In this document: positions 33,028-40,564 of the stretch, in pieces
Layout: every line of letters begins with the position of its first letter
How positions within the stretch are numbered: position 1 is the stretch's first letter
DNA from: Haliscomenobacter hydrossis DSM 1100
GTDB lineage: Bacteria > Bacteroidota > Bacteroidia > Chitinophagales > Saprospiraceae
Assembly: GCF_000212735.1 (NCBI RefSeq)
Contig: NC_015510.1
Span: 7,069,001 to 7,133,000 of the forward strand
DNA length: 64,000 bases
Reading direction: 5' to 3'
Program-made: the position numbers and the translations under genes
Notes under the pieces: model-generated
Told to the model about the DNA's origin: nothing
Databases searched by the model: none
The model's input: only the letters and a program-made list of their open reading frames with translations

Positions 33028-34065
33028 ATGGATTCGGTTGTAGAAAAGAAAGCATCAGCAAAAAAACGCAGCAATCAAGTTACCTACAGCAAAGAGCAGT
33101 ACCTTTTTTGGTATGAGTTGATGCTGCGCATCCGCCGTTTTGAAGAACGCGCGCTGATGATGTATGGACAGCAAAAGATTCGCGGTTTCTGTCACGTGTA
33201 CATTGGCCAGGAAGCGATCGCTGCCGGCATTGAATCGGCCATCACCAAGCAGGATGGCATTGTTACGGCATATCGCCAGCACGGTATTGCCCTGGGTAGA
33301 GGCGTGACTTCCCGCGAAGTCATGGCCGAACTCTACGGCAAATCAACCGGGATTGTCAAAGGCAAAGGAGGCTCCATGCACTTTTTCGACGCCCGCAACA
33401 AATATTTTGGAGGCAACGGGATTGTTGGTGCCCAAATTCCGATTGGTACCGGGATTGGTTTTGCCGAAAAATACAAAGGCACCCAAAACTTCTGTGTCAC
33501 CATGTTTGGCGACGGAGCATCCCGGCAAGGGGCTTTGTACGAGTCTTTCAACATGGCCATGACCTGGAAACTGCCCGTGTTGTACATCGTTGAAAACAAC
33601 GGTTACGCCATGGGAACTTCTGTAGAGCGGACGTCCAACGTCGAAGAACTGTGGAAAATCGGGCTCAGCTTCGAAATGCCCAGTGAATCGGTAGATGGCA
33701 TGAGTCCTGAATCGGTACACGAAGCCATTTCCCGCGCTGCCGAGCACATCCGCGCAGGCAAGGGGCCATATTTCCTGGAAATTCGCACTTACCGCTACAA
33801 AGGCCACTCGGTTTCCGATCCGGCTAAATACCGCACCAAAGAGGAGGTTCAAGCTTATCAGGACCGCGACCCGATCAAAGTGACCGAGGACAAAATTGTC
33901 TCTGGAAAAATTGCGACGGCAGAAGAAATTCAGGCCATCAAGGATAAAATTAAAGCAGAGATTGAGGACGCGGTTCAATTCGCGGAAGACTCTCCTTATC
34001 CCGATGCTTCGGAGCTGTTCACCGACAATTATACCGATACGGATTATCCGTACATCAAGTATTGA
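33028..34065 (+). CDS. pdhA: Pyruvate dehydrogenase E1 component, alpha subunit
   Basis: The 345-residue protein is the alpha subunit of a thiamine-diphosphate-dependent 2-oxoacid dehydrogenase E1, which decarboxylates pyruvate and passes the acetyl group to E2 lipoate. The ThDP/Mg motif starts at GDGASRQGALYESF and ends in VENNGYAMG (about 165-195); YRQHGIALGRGV and KGGSMHFFD are family landmarks; the phosphorylation-loop region YRYKGHSVSDPAKYR is present. The ATG at 33028 is preferred to the GTG at 33022. The beta subunit and E2 are not adjacent, so the complex is encoded elsewhere. A perfect terminator follows. Confidence 0.92.
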   Translation: MDSVVEKKASAKKRSNQVTYSKEQYLFWYELMLRIRRFEERALMMYGQQKIRGFCHVYIGQEAIAAGIESAITKQDGIVTAYRQHGIALGRGVTSREVMAELYGKSTGIVKGKGGSMHFFDARNKYFGGNGIVGAQIPIGTGIGFAEKYKGTQNFCVTMFGDGASRQGALYESFNMAMTWKLPVLYIVENNGYAMGTSVERTSNVEELWKIGLSFEMPSESVDGMSPESVHEAISRAAEHIRAGKGPYFLEIRTYRYKGHSVSDPAKYRTKEEVQAYQDRDPIKVTEDKIVSGKIATAEEIQAIKDKIKAEIEDAVQFAEDSPYPDASELFTDNYTDTDYPYIKY

Positions 34066-34093
34066 GCAGCACATGTAGTGCTGCTCCCCAAGG

Positions 34094-34131
34094 ATACGGC
34101 GGTACCAATGTGGCTACCGCCGTATTTTTTT
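34094..34131 (+). terminator. Rho-independent terminator of pdhA
   Basis: ATACGGCGGTA and TACCGCCGTAT form a perfect 11-bp stem around a 10-nt loop, followed by seven T. It begins 29 nt after the stop codon. Confidence 0.95.
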
Positions 34132-34136
34132 GTCGG

Positions 34137-34294
34137 AGGAACGGAATGAAATAAAATTACAAAGTTGGCTCGGCTATTTTTTGATTTGGCAAGGCGTGAG
34201 GAAGGCGCATAGCTAGCCTACGTAACTGACGAATAACGCAGCAAAATCAAAAAAGAGCCCAGGCAGGATGTAATTTTATTTCATTTCCGTTCCT
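34137..34294. repeat. Hairpin repeat of about 158 bp (AGGAACGGAA type)
   Basis: Outer arms 34137-34160 and 34270-34294 match over 24 bp with a single inserted base (AGGAACGGAATGAAATAAAA side). Inside, TTTTTTGATTT pairs with AAATCAAAAAA, and the centre holds GCGTGAGGAAGGCGCATAGC...CTACGTAACTGACG. It lies between the pdhA terminator and the promoter of the TPR gene, has no coding frame, and resembles in size and design the element at 48276. Confidence 0.8.
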
Positions 34295-34322
34295 TAAATA
34301 GGGGGGGAAACAAAACTTTATT

Positions 34323-34330
34323 TATTTTTG
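34323..34330 (+). promoter_or_regulatory. -7 element of the TPR-gene promoter (TATTTTTG)
   Basis: TATTTTTG lies about 100 nt before the start codon. A -33 TTG is not visible at the right distance (a run of G is there instead). Confidence 0.4.
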
Positions 34331-34431
34331 CGTCCCGAAGCGCATGTTTGGATGCTCAGCTCGCTCATTTTTGCTTGCAAAACAAAAATCCAAACCTGCG
34401 CCGAGAGATAACCAGCTAACTTATATAGAAA

Positions 34432-35151
34432 ATGGCAAAAGGAAGACAGGTGCGTAAGGTCGCTTCTCCTAAGGCTGCTACTCGGCCAGAAGACGAAGTT
34501 TTAGTGGACATTGTAGAGGTACGCGACCGTGCACAGGACACGTTGAATCGTTTTCGTAAACCTTTGATGATCGCAGGCGGTGCCTTGTTGGTGCTGATAA
34601 TAGGCTTAATCGCGTGGAAGTTGTACGTGAATGCACAGCAAAAAGACGCTGTTGAGCAAATGCGCCAAGCCGAACGTTTGTTCGAGCGCGACTCTTTTGC
34701 TGTAGCCATGTTGACTACCTTACCCGGTGGTTTCAAAGGCTTTCCCAAAATCATTGAAGATTTTCCTGGCACTCCAGCCGCAAACCTGGCGAATTATTAC
34801 TCGGGGGTTTGTTTGCTGAACCTGGGCAAATACGAAGCAGCCATCAGTTACCTGAAGGATTTTAGTGCAAAAGGCGCCATAATGCCCATCATGAAAAATG
34901 GTGCACTAGGCGATGCTTATTCGGAGCTTAAAGACTTCGCTCAAGCAAAGAGCTACTACAAAAAAGCAGTAAACGTTACTAAAAACGACATGCTCACTCC
35001 TTTTTACCTCAAGCGTCTGGCGATGCTGGCCGAAATGGAAAAAGATTACGCTGCTGCACGTGACTACTACCAGGAGTTGAAAGATGAGTATCCAAGTGCC
35101 CCAGAAGGCCAGGATGCTGAAAAATATTTGATCTATTTGGAAGGAAAATAA
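34432..35151 (+). CDS. Tetratricopeptide-repeat inner-membrane protein
   Basis: The 239-residue protein has a charged N-terminus (1-42), one transmembrane helix (about 43-65, PLMIAGGALLVLIIGLIAW) and a periplasmic region with TPR motifs (about 120-235; NYYSGVCLLNLGKYEAAISYL, GDAYSELKDFAQAKSYYKKA, DYAAARDYYQEL). The layout resembles the YfgM type of membrane-anchored TPR scaffold linked to the Sec translocon, but the sequence alone does not prove that role. It has its own promoter and is followed by a tandem-repeat hairpin. Confidence 0.85.
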   Translation: MAKGRQVRKVASPKAATRPEDEVLVDIVEVRDRAQDTLNRFRKPLMIAGGALLVLIIGLIAWKLYVNAQQKDAVEQMRQAERLFERDSFAVAMLTTLPGGFKGFPKIIEDFPGTPAANLANYYSGVCLLNLGKYEAAISYLKDFSAKGAIMPIMKNGALGDAYSELKDFAQAKSYYKKAVNVTKNDMLTPFYLKRLAMLAEMEKDYAAARDYYQELKDEYPSAPEGQDAEKYLIYLEGK

Positions 35152-35221
35152 TCTTTTCCAAGGGTCACTTTGTTTGTGGAAAGGTAAGGAGGCTAGGTGG
35201 CTTTCTTACCTTTTTTTGTTC

Positions 35222-35320
35222 GGAGGTTCGTGGGTTCGTGGGTTCGTGGGTTAAACGGGTCGCTGAGCGAAGTTTAACTCCCGAACCCTCGAACTCCCGA
35301 ACCCCCGAACCCCCGAACTC
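35222..35320. repeat. GTTCGTGG/GTTCGGGG tandem-repeat hairpin
   Basis: The left arm has three copies of GGTTCGTG and ends GGGTTAAAC; the right arm starts GTTTAAC and runs through five or six copies of CCCGAACC/CTCGAACT. The tip TCGCTGAGCGA is a small hairpin. T in the left units stands opposite C-derived G in the right, so RNA pairing would use G-U wobbles. It lies 16 nt before the ribH start and would add a spurious Pro/Ser-rich N-terminus if translated. Confidence 0.8.
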
Positions 35321-35336
35321 TTTAAACCTAACAAAA

Positions 35337-35855
35337 ATGGCCAGCGCCCTCAAAAACTTATCTCAATACGACGAAAACGCCCTGCCTTCCGCCGCAGACT
35401 TGCGTTTTGGCATCGTAGTAGCCGATTGGAATGCCCAGATTACCCACGCTTTGTACCAGGGTTGTTTGGAAACCTTACTCAAGCATGGGGCAAAAGAAGA
35501 AAACATCCACATGATCCAGGTGCCAGGGTCATTTGAGTTGCCTGCGGGTGCTCGTTTGTTGGCTGGTGCCCACAAACTGGATGCCATCGTTGCCATTGGT
35601 TGTGTCATCAAAGGGGAAACCAACCACAATGAATACATCAACAACAGTGTGGCCCTGGGATTGACAAATCTGGGTGTTGCGACCAATATTCCTTGTATTT
35701 TTGGCGTGTTGACGCCCAATGACGAACAACAGGCCCTTGACCGTGCGGGGGGCAAACACGGCAACAAAGGAATTGAAGCTGGCGTTACCGCCATTCGAAT
35801 GGCCGCGTTGAAGCAGGCCTTGCAAAAAGGGGAAAAAGGGAAAATTGGATTTTAA
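35337..35855 (+). CDS. ribH: 6,7-dimethyl-8-ribityllumazine synthase
   Basis: RibH condenses 5-amino-6-ribitylaminouracil with 3,4-dihydroxy-2-butanone 4-phosphate, the penultimate step of riboflavin synthesis. From the ATG at 35337 the product has 172 residues. Landmarks are GIVVADWNAQITHALYQG, the phosphate- and substrate-binding VPGSFELPAGARLL, and AIGCVIKGETNHNEYI with the catalytic His. A start at 35238 is rejected because its extra 33 residues come from the repeat element. RibH lies 14 nt upstream of ribBA, which supplies its butanone substrate. No FMN riboswitch is visible in the leader. Confidence 0.95.
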   Translation: MASALKNLSQYDENALPSAADLRFGIVVADWNAQITHALYQGCLETLLKHGAKEENIHMIQVPGSFELPAGARLLAGAHKLDAIVAIGCVIKGETNHNEYINNSVALGLTNLGVATNIPCIFGVLTPNDEQQALDRAGGKHGNKGIEAGVTAIRMAALKQALQKGEKGKIGF

Positions 35856-35869
35856 ATACCCAAAGCAAC

Positions 35870-37012
35870 ATGGAAACTCAGACCATTGATACCATTCAAC
35901 TCAATACTGTTGAAGAAGCCGTAGCGGCCATCCGCAACGGAGAAGTCATCATTGTAGTGGATGATGAAGACCGGGAAAACGAAGGCGATTTTATTTGTGC
36001 CGCAGAAACGGTTACGCCGGAAATCATCAACTTTATGGCGACGCATGGACGGGGACTGATTTGTACCCCCATCGATGAACGTCGCGCCGATGAGCTTGAC
36101 TTGCCGATGATGGTCTCTTCCAATACTGCTCTGCACGAGACCGCCTTTACGGTTTCCATCGATTTAATTGGCCAGGGTTGTACTACGGGGATTTCGGCCT
36201 ATGATCGGGCCACGGGCATCCGGGCCTTGGTGAACCCCGCTACTACGAGTACCGATTTTGCTCGTCCGGGGCACATTTTCCCCCTGCGGGCCAAGCAGGG
36301 AGGCGTTCTTCGCCGTACAGGCCATACCGAGGCGGCCATCGATTTGGCGCGGATGGCGGGGCTGTATCCGGCGGGGGTACTGGTCGAAGTACTCAATGAA
36401 GATGGAACGATGGCGCGTTTGCCCCAGTTGCTCAAGATTGCGGAACGTTTTGGGCTAAAAATCATTTCGATCGATGACCTGGTGGCGTACCGGATGCAAA
36501 CCGAGCGCCTGGTGAAGCGGGCTACTTCGGTACAATTGCCCACCCGTTTTGGTGACTTCGAAATCATTGCTTTTGAACAAATACCCGGTGGCGATGTCCA
36601 CCTGGCATTCAAACATGGCAACTGGGATCAGGATGAACCGGTATTGGTTCGGGTACACTCTTCATCCGAAGCTGGAGACATCATCGGCAATTTGTTTGAT
36701 GATCAGGCACTCCACCACCGCCAGGCCATTGAAGCCATTCAAAAGGAAGGCAAAGGTTTGGTGCTGTTCATGCGCCAGTCCGAGAAAGGGGATGCAGCAT
36801 TGCTTGCGGCATTGCAACAGCTGAAAGTACAACAGGAACAAGGCAAAGAAATGAAAATACCCACGATAATGACCCAACGCGATTTTGGGGTGGGGGCGCA
36901 GATTTTGCGCGATCTGGGGGTGTGTAAGTTGCGGCTGCTCACCAATCATCCCCGGCGTAGAGTGGGCTTGATCGGGTATGGATTGGAGATTGTGGAGAAT
37001 GTACCTTTTTGA
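35870..37012 (+). CDS. ribBA: RibBA-type protein: active DHBP synthase with degenerate GTP cyclohydrolase II domain
   Basis: The 380-residue protein joins a 3,4-dihydroxy-2-butanone 4-phosphate synthase domain (about 10-208) to a GTP cyclohydrolase II-like domain (about 215-380). The first is intact: VDDEDRENEGD with the acidic metal and substrate ligands, and GHTEAAIDLARMAG. The second keeps the fold landmarks (RDFGVGAQILRDLGV, RLLTNHPRR, IVENVPF) but lacks the three zinc cysteines: where active enzymes read HSECLTGD...RCDCG, this one has HSSSEAGD...LFDD, and the catalytic RQEGRGIGL stretch reads RQSEKGDAAL. So it is predicted to make only the butanone phosphate, and a separate RibA would be needed. 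It forms an operon with ribH. Confidence 0.9.
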   Translation: METQTIDTIQLNTVEEAVAAIRNGEVIIVVDDEDRENEGDFICAAETVTPEIINFMATHGRGLICTPIDERRADELDLPMMVSSNTALHETAFTVSIDLIGQGCTTGISAYDRATGIRALVNPATTSTDFARPGHIFPLRAKQGGVLRRTGHTEAAIDLARMAGLYPAGVLVEVLNEDGTMARLPQLLKIAERFGLKIISIDDLVAYRMQTERLVKRATSVQLPTRFGDFEIIAFEQIPGGDVHLAFKHGNWDQDEPVLVRVHSSSEAGDIIGNLFDDQALHHRQAIEAIQKEGKGLVLFMRQSEKGDAALLAALQQLKVQQEQGKEMKIPTIMTQRDFGVGAQILRDLGVCKLRLLTNHPRRRVGLIGYGLEIVENVPF

Positions 37013-37014
37013 GA

Positions 37015-37146
37015 AGTTGAGGAGGTTGAGAAGGTTGAGGCTACCGCGAGCGATTTAGACAAATCTTTATGTGACATAGTTTTTCTTTTGTCAAAATCGC
37101 TCAAATGTCGCTCGCGGTAGCCTCAACCTTCTCAACCTCCTCAACT
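37015..37146. repeat. GTTGAGGAG tandem-repeat hairpin with perfect 38-bp stem
   Basis: 37015-37052 and 37109-37146 are exact complements over 38 bp: units GTTGAGGAG, GTTGAGAAG, then GTTGAGGCTACCGCGAGCG. The GTTGAGAAG variant in the left arm is matched by CTTCTCAAC in the right. The loop is 56 nt and contains TTTTGTCAAAATCGCT, related to the short loop of the element at 9278. It separates the convergent ribBA and PorP-like genes and may terminate both. Confidence 0.95.
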
Positions 37147-37150
37147 AATT

Positions 37151-38209
37151 TTAAAACTTCGGACACAACACCGTCTCATTATCATAATTCCCCAAAAAGG
37201 CCAGGGAAATCTCCAGTGCTCCCAGGCGCCGCCCGGAAGTTGTCAAATTCCCCAAACGCGCATCATAGCTCACGCCAATCAGGAAGTTGCTGTATTCAAT
37301 TCCCGTCATCAGGATCACGGCGTCGGGCGTGAATCTGTTGGTAAAATTGCGCACGGGGCGAACCCAGCCCCCCAGGTGTAGTGCCGTTCCGGCAATGTCG
37401 TCCAGTAAAAAACGGAAATTCCCGCCAGCATTCACTGTCAAGTGTGGCCCCTGAATATACCCCAGTATCCGGGGAGAAAACTGTACCCGATTGTTGATGG
37501 GGTACTGCAAATTGACGTAAGCCGAATATTTGCGAAACAACTGGTTGTCGTTGCGCCGCTCTTCAACTTCTTCCCGAGCATAAAAACTGATCTGTGGCTC
37601 CAGCACGTGGTGCATGGCTGCTCCGGCAAAAATGGCCAGCTTGTCTCCTGGAGAGTAGGTATAGTTGAGTCCAACAGCAATGTCGCCATACCCAAAATTA
37701 TTGAAAGGATAAACCTCCGCGGTGGGATCGGTATACCCGTCCTGGCCATTGAACTGATCCTCAAAAGTTAGGTTCTCGTAGTTGATGTTGCGTTGGCCAA
37801 TGCCAAATTGCACCCCCAGAGAAAGGAACTGATCTCCATAGCGGGTGAGCGATTTGTGGTACGCACCCGAAAGGGCAATGGTATTGGTATAAAAATTGAC
37901 CGAGGAGCTGCGGTCGTTCAAAAATATCATGCCCAAACCGGCAGCATCGCGCGAAGTTTTGCGGTTTTTACCTACATCGATGCGAAAATCAGCCGCTGCC
38001 GAAAAAGTCGTGTAGGGTTCATCCAGCAAATTGCGTCCCTGATCGCGGTAGATGGTCGATATGCGGTATTTGCCGTCAAAAGCACCGGTAAGTCCGGGAT
38101 TGAGGTACAAAGGGGAAGCATAAAACTGGGAAAAGTGGGTGTCCTGCGCTTGAATGCTTAGGATGGTCAACAACAGTGCCAGAACAGTGATACCGTAGTG
38201 TTTTCGCAT
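37151..38209 (-). CDS. PorP/SprF-family type IX secretion outer-membrane protein
   Basis: The product is about 352 residues from the ATG at 38209, which places the signal peptide (MRKHYGITVLALLLTILSIQ, then AQ) at the N-terminus. The family start QDTHFSQFYASPLYLNPGLTG follows (given in parts: THFSQFYASP, LNPGLTGAF), then beta-strands of a predicted outer-membrane barrel and the C-terminal SGRRLGALEISLAF. PorP/SprF proteins work with the type IX secretion system or, as paralogues often next to adhesins, with surface display of specific cargo. No adhesin or PorE-like gene is adjacent here, so this is probably a solitary paralogue. Confidence 0.85.
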   Translation of the reverse strand: MRKHYGITVLALLLTILSIQAQDTHFSQFYASPLYLNPGLTGAFDGKYRISTIYRDQGRNLLDEPYTTFSAAADFRIDVGKNRKTSRDAAGLGMIFLNDRSSSVNFYTNTIALSGAYHKSLTRYGDQFLSLGVQFGIGQRNINYENLTFEDQFNGQDGYTDPTAEVYPFNNFGYGDIAVGLNYTYSPGDKLAIFAGAAMHHVLEPQISFYAREEVEERRNDNQLFRKYSAYVNLQYPINNRVQFSPRILGYIQGPHLTVNAGGNFRFLLDDIAGTALHLGGWVRPVRNFTNRFTPDAVILMTGIEYSNFLIGVSYDARLGNLTTSGRRLGALEISLAFLGNYDNETVLCPKF

Positions 38210-38236
38210 AGGAATATTCTTTGAATAAATTGGGTG

Positions 38237-38244
38237 CAAAAGTA
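38237..38244 (-). promoter_or_regulatory. -7 element of the PorP-like gene (TACTTTTG)
   Basis: Minus-strand TACTTTTG lies 28 nt upstream of the ATG at 38209. The -33 region lacks a clear TTG. Confidence 0.5.
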
Positions 38245-38400
38245 TCGATTCGCCGCGGTTTATTTCGATTATAACCCACTTTCACAACGGTATTCAGAAG
38301 TTTTTATTATTTTTGATCAGCTTGTAGCGACGCGATTCATCTCATTGCTACTGCAACATCTTGCGAATCTATCGTTAATACATTTGCCAATACCTTTTCT

Positions 38401-39270
38401 TTGGAAAGCAAACGACACATTCATTTGGGCATCTGCCCCCTCAGTGTGGTACCCGTAAGGCATACCCCCTCTCAACGCAGCGAGATGAGTTCTCAATTGC
38501 TCTTTGGGGAGACGGTAGAGGTATTGGAAGAAAAGGGCAAACAATGGTGCAAGATTCGCGCTTCCTGCGACAATTTCATCGGTTGGGTGGAAAGCAACCA
38601 GATCAAAGCCATCACCCCTTCCGAGTTTGAACGCTTCAATGCTCATTTTGCCTACAGCCTGGAGTTGATGCAACCCGTAATGGGGGCCGATCATTTTATT
38701 CCCATCACCATGGGTGCGCGTTTGCCCGAATTTGACGGCATTCGCTTCCGTTTAGGGGAGGTATATTATACTTTTAGTGGACAAGCGGTAGTTCCTGGAG
38801 ATTTCCAGCCCAGCGCCGATTTTATCCTCAAATTGGCCAAACGGTATTTGAATACCCCTTTTTTGTGGGGCGGTCGGTCACCTTTCGGCATGGACAGCCC
38901 CGGTCTGGTACAAATGGTGTTTCAAATGGCGGGTTTTAAAGTCCCCCGCGAAGCCTCCGCCCAAATCGAGATTGGCGACACCATCGATTTTATCGAAAAT
39001 GCTCAACCCGGAGACCTCGCTTTTTTTGAAAACAACCAAAACCGCATCAGCCACGTCGGTATTTTGATGCCCGACAACAAAATCATCCACAGCTTTGGTG
39101 GGGTGCGCATCGATAAAATCGACCATTATGGCATTTACGACGAAGCCCGGCAGATGTACAGCAAAAGATTGCGCTTGATCAAGCGGATTTTGCCGACAAT
39201 TCCGCGCAAGAATGTGCCGAATGAGGTGTCGGAAGTGGAAAGTAGTGGGGTGCAAGCGGAGTTGTTTTGA
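38401..39270 (+). CDS. NlpC/P60-like protein with SH3b domain, catalytic Cys replaced
   Basis: The 289-residue protein has an N-terminal SH3b region (about 10-70, GETVEVLEEKGKQWCKIRA, NFIGWVESNQI) and a C-terminal NlpC/P60 fold (about 140-265). Active members cleave cell-wall peptides with the Cys of a DCSG motif. Here LWGGRSPFGMDSPGLVQMVF has Ser-Pro where Cys-Ser is expected, while the His positions (ISHVGILM, IIHSFGG) remain. It is therefore probably a non-catalytic wall-binding protein. The only start in frame after the upstream stop is TTG at 38401; the next ATG (28 codons on) would cut into the SH3b domain. No signal peptide is seen. Confidence 0.85.
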   Translation: MESKRHIHLGICPLSVVPVRHTPSQRSEMSSQLLFGETVEVLEEKGKQWCKIRASCDNFIGWVESNQIKAITPSEFERFNAHFAYSLELMQPVMGADHFIPITMGARLPEFDGIRFRLGEVYYTFSGQAVVPGDFQPSADFILKLAKRYLNTPFLWGGRSPFGMDSPGLVQMVFQMAGFKVPREASAQIEIGDTIDFIENAQPGDLAFFENNQNRISHVGILMPDNKIIHSFGGVRIDKIDHYGIYDEARQMYSKRLRLIKRILPTIPRKNVPNEVSEVESSGVQAELF

Positions 39271-39274
39271 GACT

Positions 39275-39304
39275 TGACCTTTAAAGCCGAATACTTTATT
39301 TTTG
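39275..39304 (+). promoter_or_regulatory. Promoter of the Uma2 gene (TTG, 19 nt, TATTTTTG)
   Basis: TTG at 39275-39277 and TATTTTTG at 39297-39304 are 19 nt apart. The start codon lies 13 nt after the -7 element, giving a very short leader. Confidence 0.7.
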
Positions 39305-39317
39305 TAAAAAAGGGAAG

Positions 39318-39956
39318 ATGTCAGCCAATTCAGTTTCTATACACAATGATGAATCTAAGCAAGTTGTTGGTCAATCTACCAATCGCCAACCTCGTCCTAT
39401 TTCCTGGGCGGAGTTTCAAAGAAGATACCTGAGCCGAGAAGATGGATATAAGTATGAGTGGGTAAATCAGCAAGTTGTCAAGTCAAAACATATGGATTAC
39501 TCCCAGTTTTTTATTGTCAATAATTTTTTAGCATTGTTTGAAAAACTTCGTTCTACGGGCCAGGTAAATGGCATGTTGATGCCCGAAGGAGATATTTTCT
39601 TTGGTCCTAACCATCGTCGACCAGATATCGCCTACCTCAGCCAGGATCAAATTGCCCGAACCGCCCACGGAGAAAATCAGGTGCCTGCTTTTGTGATTGA
39701 GATCATTTCCACCAAAGATCAGATGAACCGGGTACACGAAAAAATGACCAATTATCGAGAAGCAGCGGTGCAAATTGTTTGGCATGTTTTCCCCCTGATT
39801 CAGCAGGTACATGTCTATTCAGGTAAGGGATTGAAAAAAATGACAGTTTGTTTGGGAACGGATGTGTGTTCGGCAAATCCAGTTTTGGATGGTTTTGAGT
39901 TGAGTGTGAATGAGGTGTTTAAGAAGCCTGAATTGCCGGATACCGTCAAGTCATAG
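39318..39956 (+). CDS. Uma2-family (DUF820) putative endonuclease
   Basis: The 212-residue protein has the Uma2/DUF820 fold, a PD-(D/E)XK nuclease relative abundant in cyanobacteria and Bacteroidota. Visible family features are an opening PISWAEFQRRYLS, KYEWVNQQVV, the acidic residue in RRPDIAYLS (about 102) and VIEIISTKDQ (about 130), then YREAAVQIVWHV. Cellular roles of Uma2 proteins are not known; they have been linked to mobile DNA. A promoter lies directly in front, and the gene stands alone before the WD40 region. Confidence 0.85.
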   Translation: MSANSVSIHNDESKQVVGQSTNRQPRPISWAEFQRRYLSREDGYKYEWVNQQVVKSKHMDYSQFFIVNNFLALFEKLRSTGQVNGMLMPEGDIFFGPNHRRPDIAYLSQDQIARTAHGENQVPAFVIEIISTKDQMNRVHEKMTNYREAAVQIVWHVFPLIQQVHVYSGKGLKKMTVCLGTDVCSANPVLDGFELSVNEVFKKPELPDTVKS

Positions 39957-40102
39957 CTTGAAGTATAGTCACATCTGCATTATTTTTCGCAATCATCATG
40001 AAGAAATCACGTTAGCCCGACTATTTTTACAAAATACGGTAAAGATTGCTTGTAAACTGGAAAATTAGTGCAAAGTGCTCTCGGATTCAGAGAGAGATTG
40101 GC

Positions 40103-40110
40103 TACTTTTG
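40103..40110 (+). promoter_or_regulatory. -7 element of the WD40 gene (TACTTTTG)
   Basis: TACTTTTG lies 16 nt upstream of the ATG at 40127 and matches TAnnTTTG. A -33 TTG is not evident. Confidence 0.45.
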
Positions 40111-40126
40111 ATGCAAAATCCAGTTT

Positions 40127-40564
40127 ATGTTTCACTGTAATCAACAAACCTCAACATTCAGCCTCAACTCAATCCTGGGTTTAGCTTTTCTTCTACTTAC
40201 CAACTACAATTTTGCTCAACATAATAGCATTGAGCTAAAACGCGGCCATCAAGGCTGGTTGAATACCTATACCCTTTCTCCAAGTAATAAATACCTTGTG
40301 ACAGCGGGGACGGATAATCAATTGATCGTTTGGGACTATGCAACCGGGCGGCAGATTCGTGAGATAAAAGATCAGGAAGCGGTGACGGCCTTGGAAATAT
40401 CAACGGATGATCGATTTTTGTTTAGTGCCGATACGGCGAGTCGAGTGAAGAAATGGGATTTGGTGACGGGAAAATTAGTGTTTGAGTTGGTGGCGCATGG
40501 GGCACGACACCCTGAGGATGAGGAAGGAACGCTGAGGGCATTAGATATAGACGATTCAAAGTAG
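40127..40564 (+). pseudogene. WD40-repeat protein, N-terminal fragment ending at an in-frame TAG
   Basis: This fragment of 145 residues begins with a signal-like hydrophobic segment (about 15-30, LGLAFLLLTNYNFAQ) and contains two WD40 blades (KYLVTAGTDNQLIVWDYATG, RFLFSADTASRVKKWDLVTG). It stops at TAG 40562-40564, but the same frame stays open without further stop into the next fragment, which continues with WD40 blades. So one point change separates them. Together with the segments at 40565 and 42989 it formed one gene of about 1105 codons. The promoter and start are intact, so a truncated product could still be made. Confidence 0.75.

Noticed and set aside
35238-35336. 33-residue N-terminal extension of RibH
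   Set aside because: It translates the GTTCG repeat; the ATG at 35337 starts the normal lumazine synthase N-terminus.
35152-35336. FMN riboswitch upstream of ribH
   Set aside because: The spacer is filled by the GTTCG repeat; none of the conserved RFN motifs could be found.
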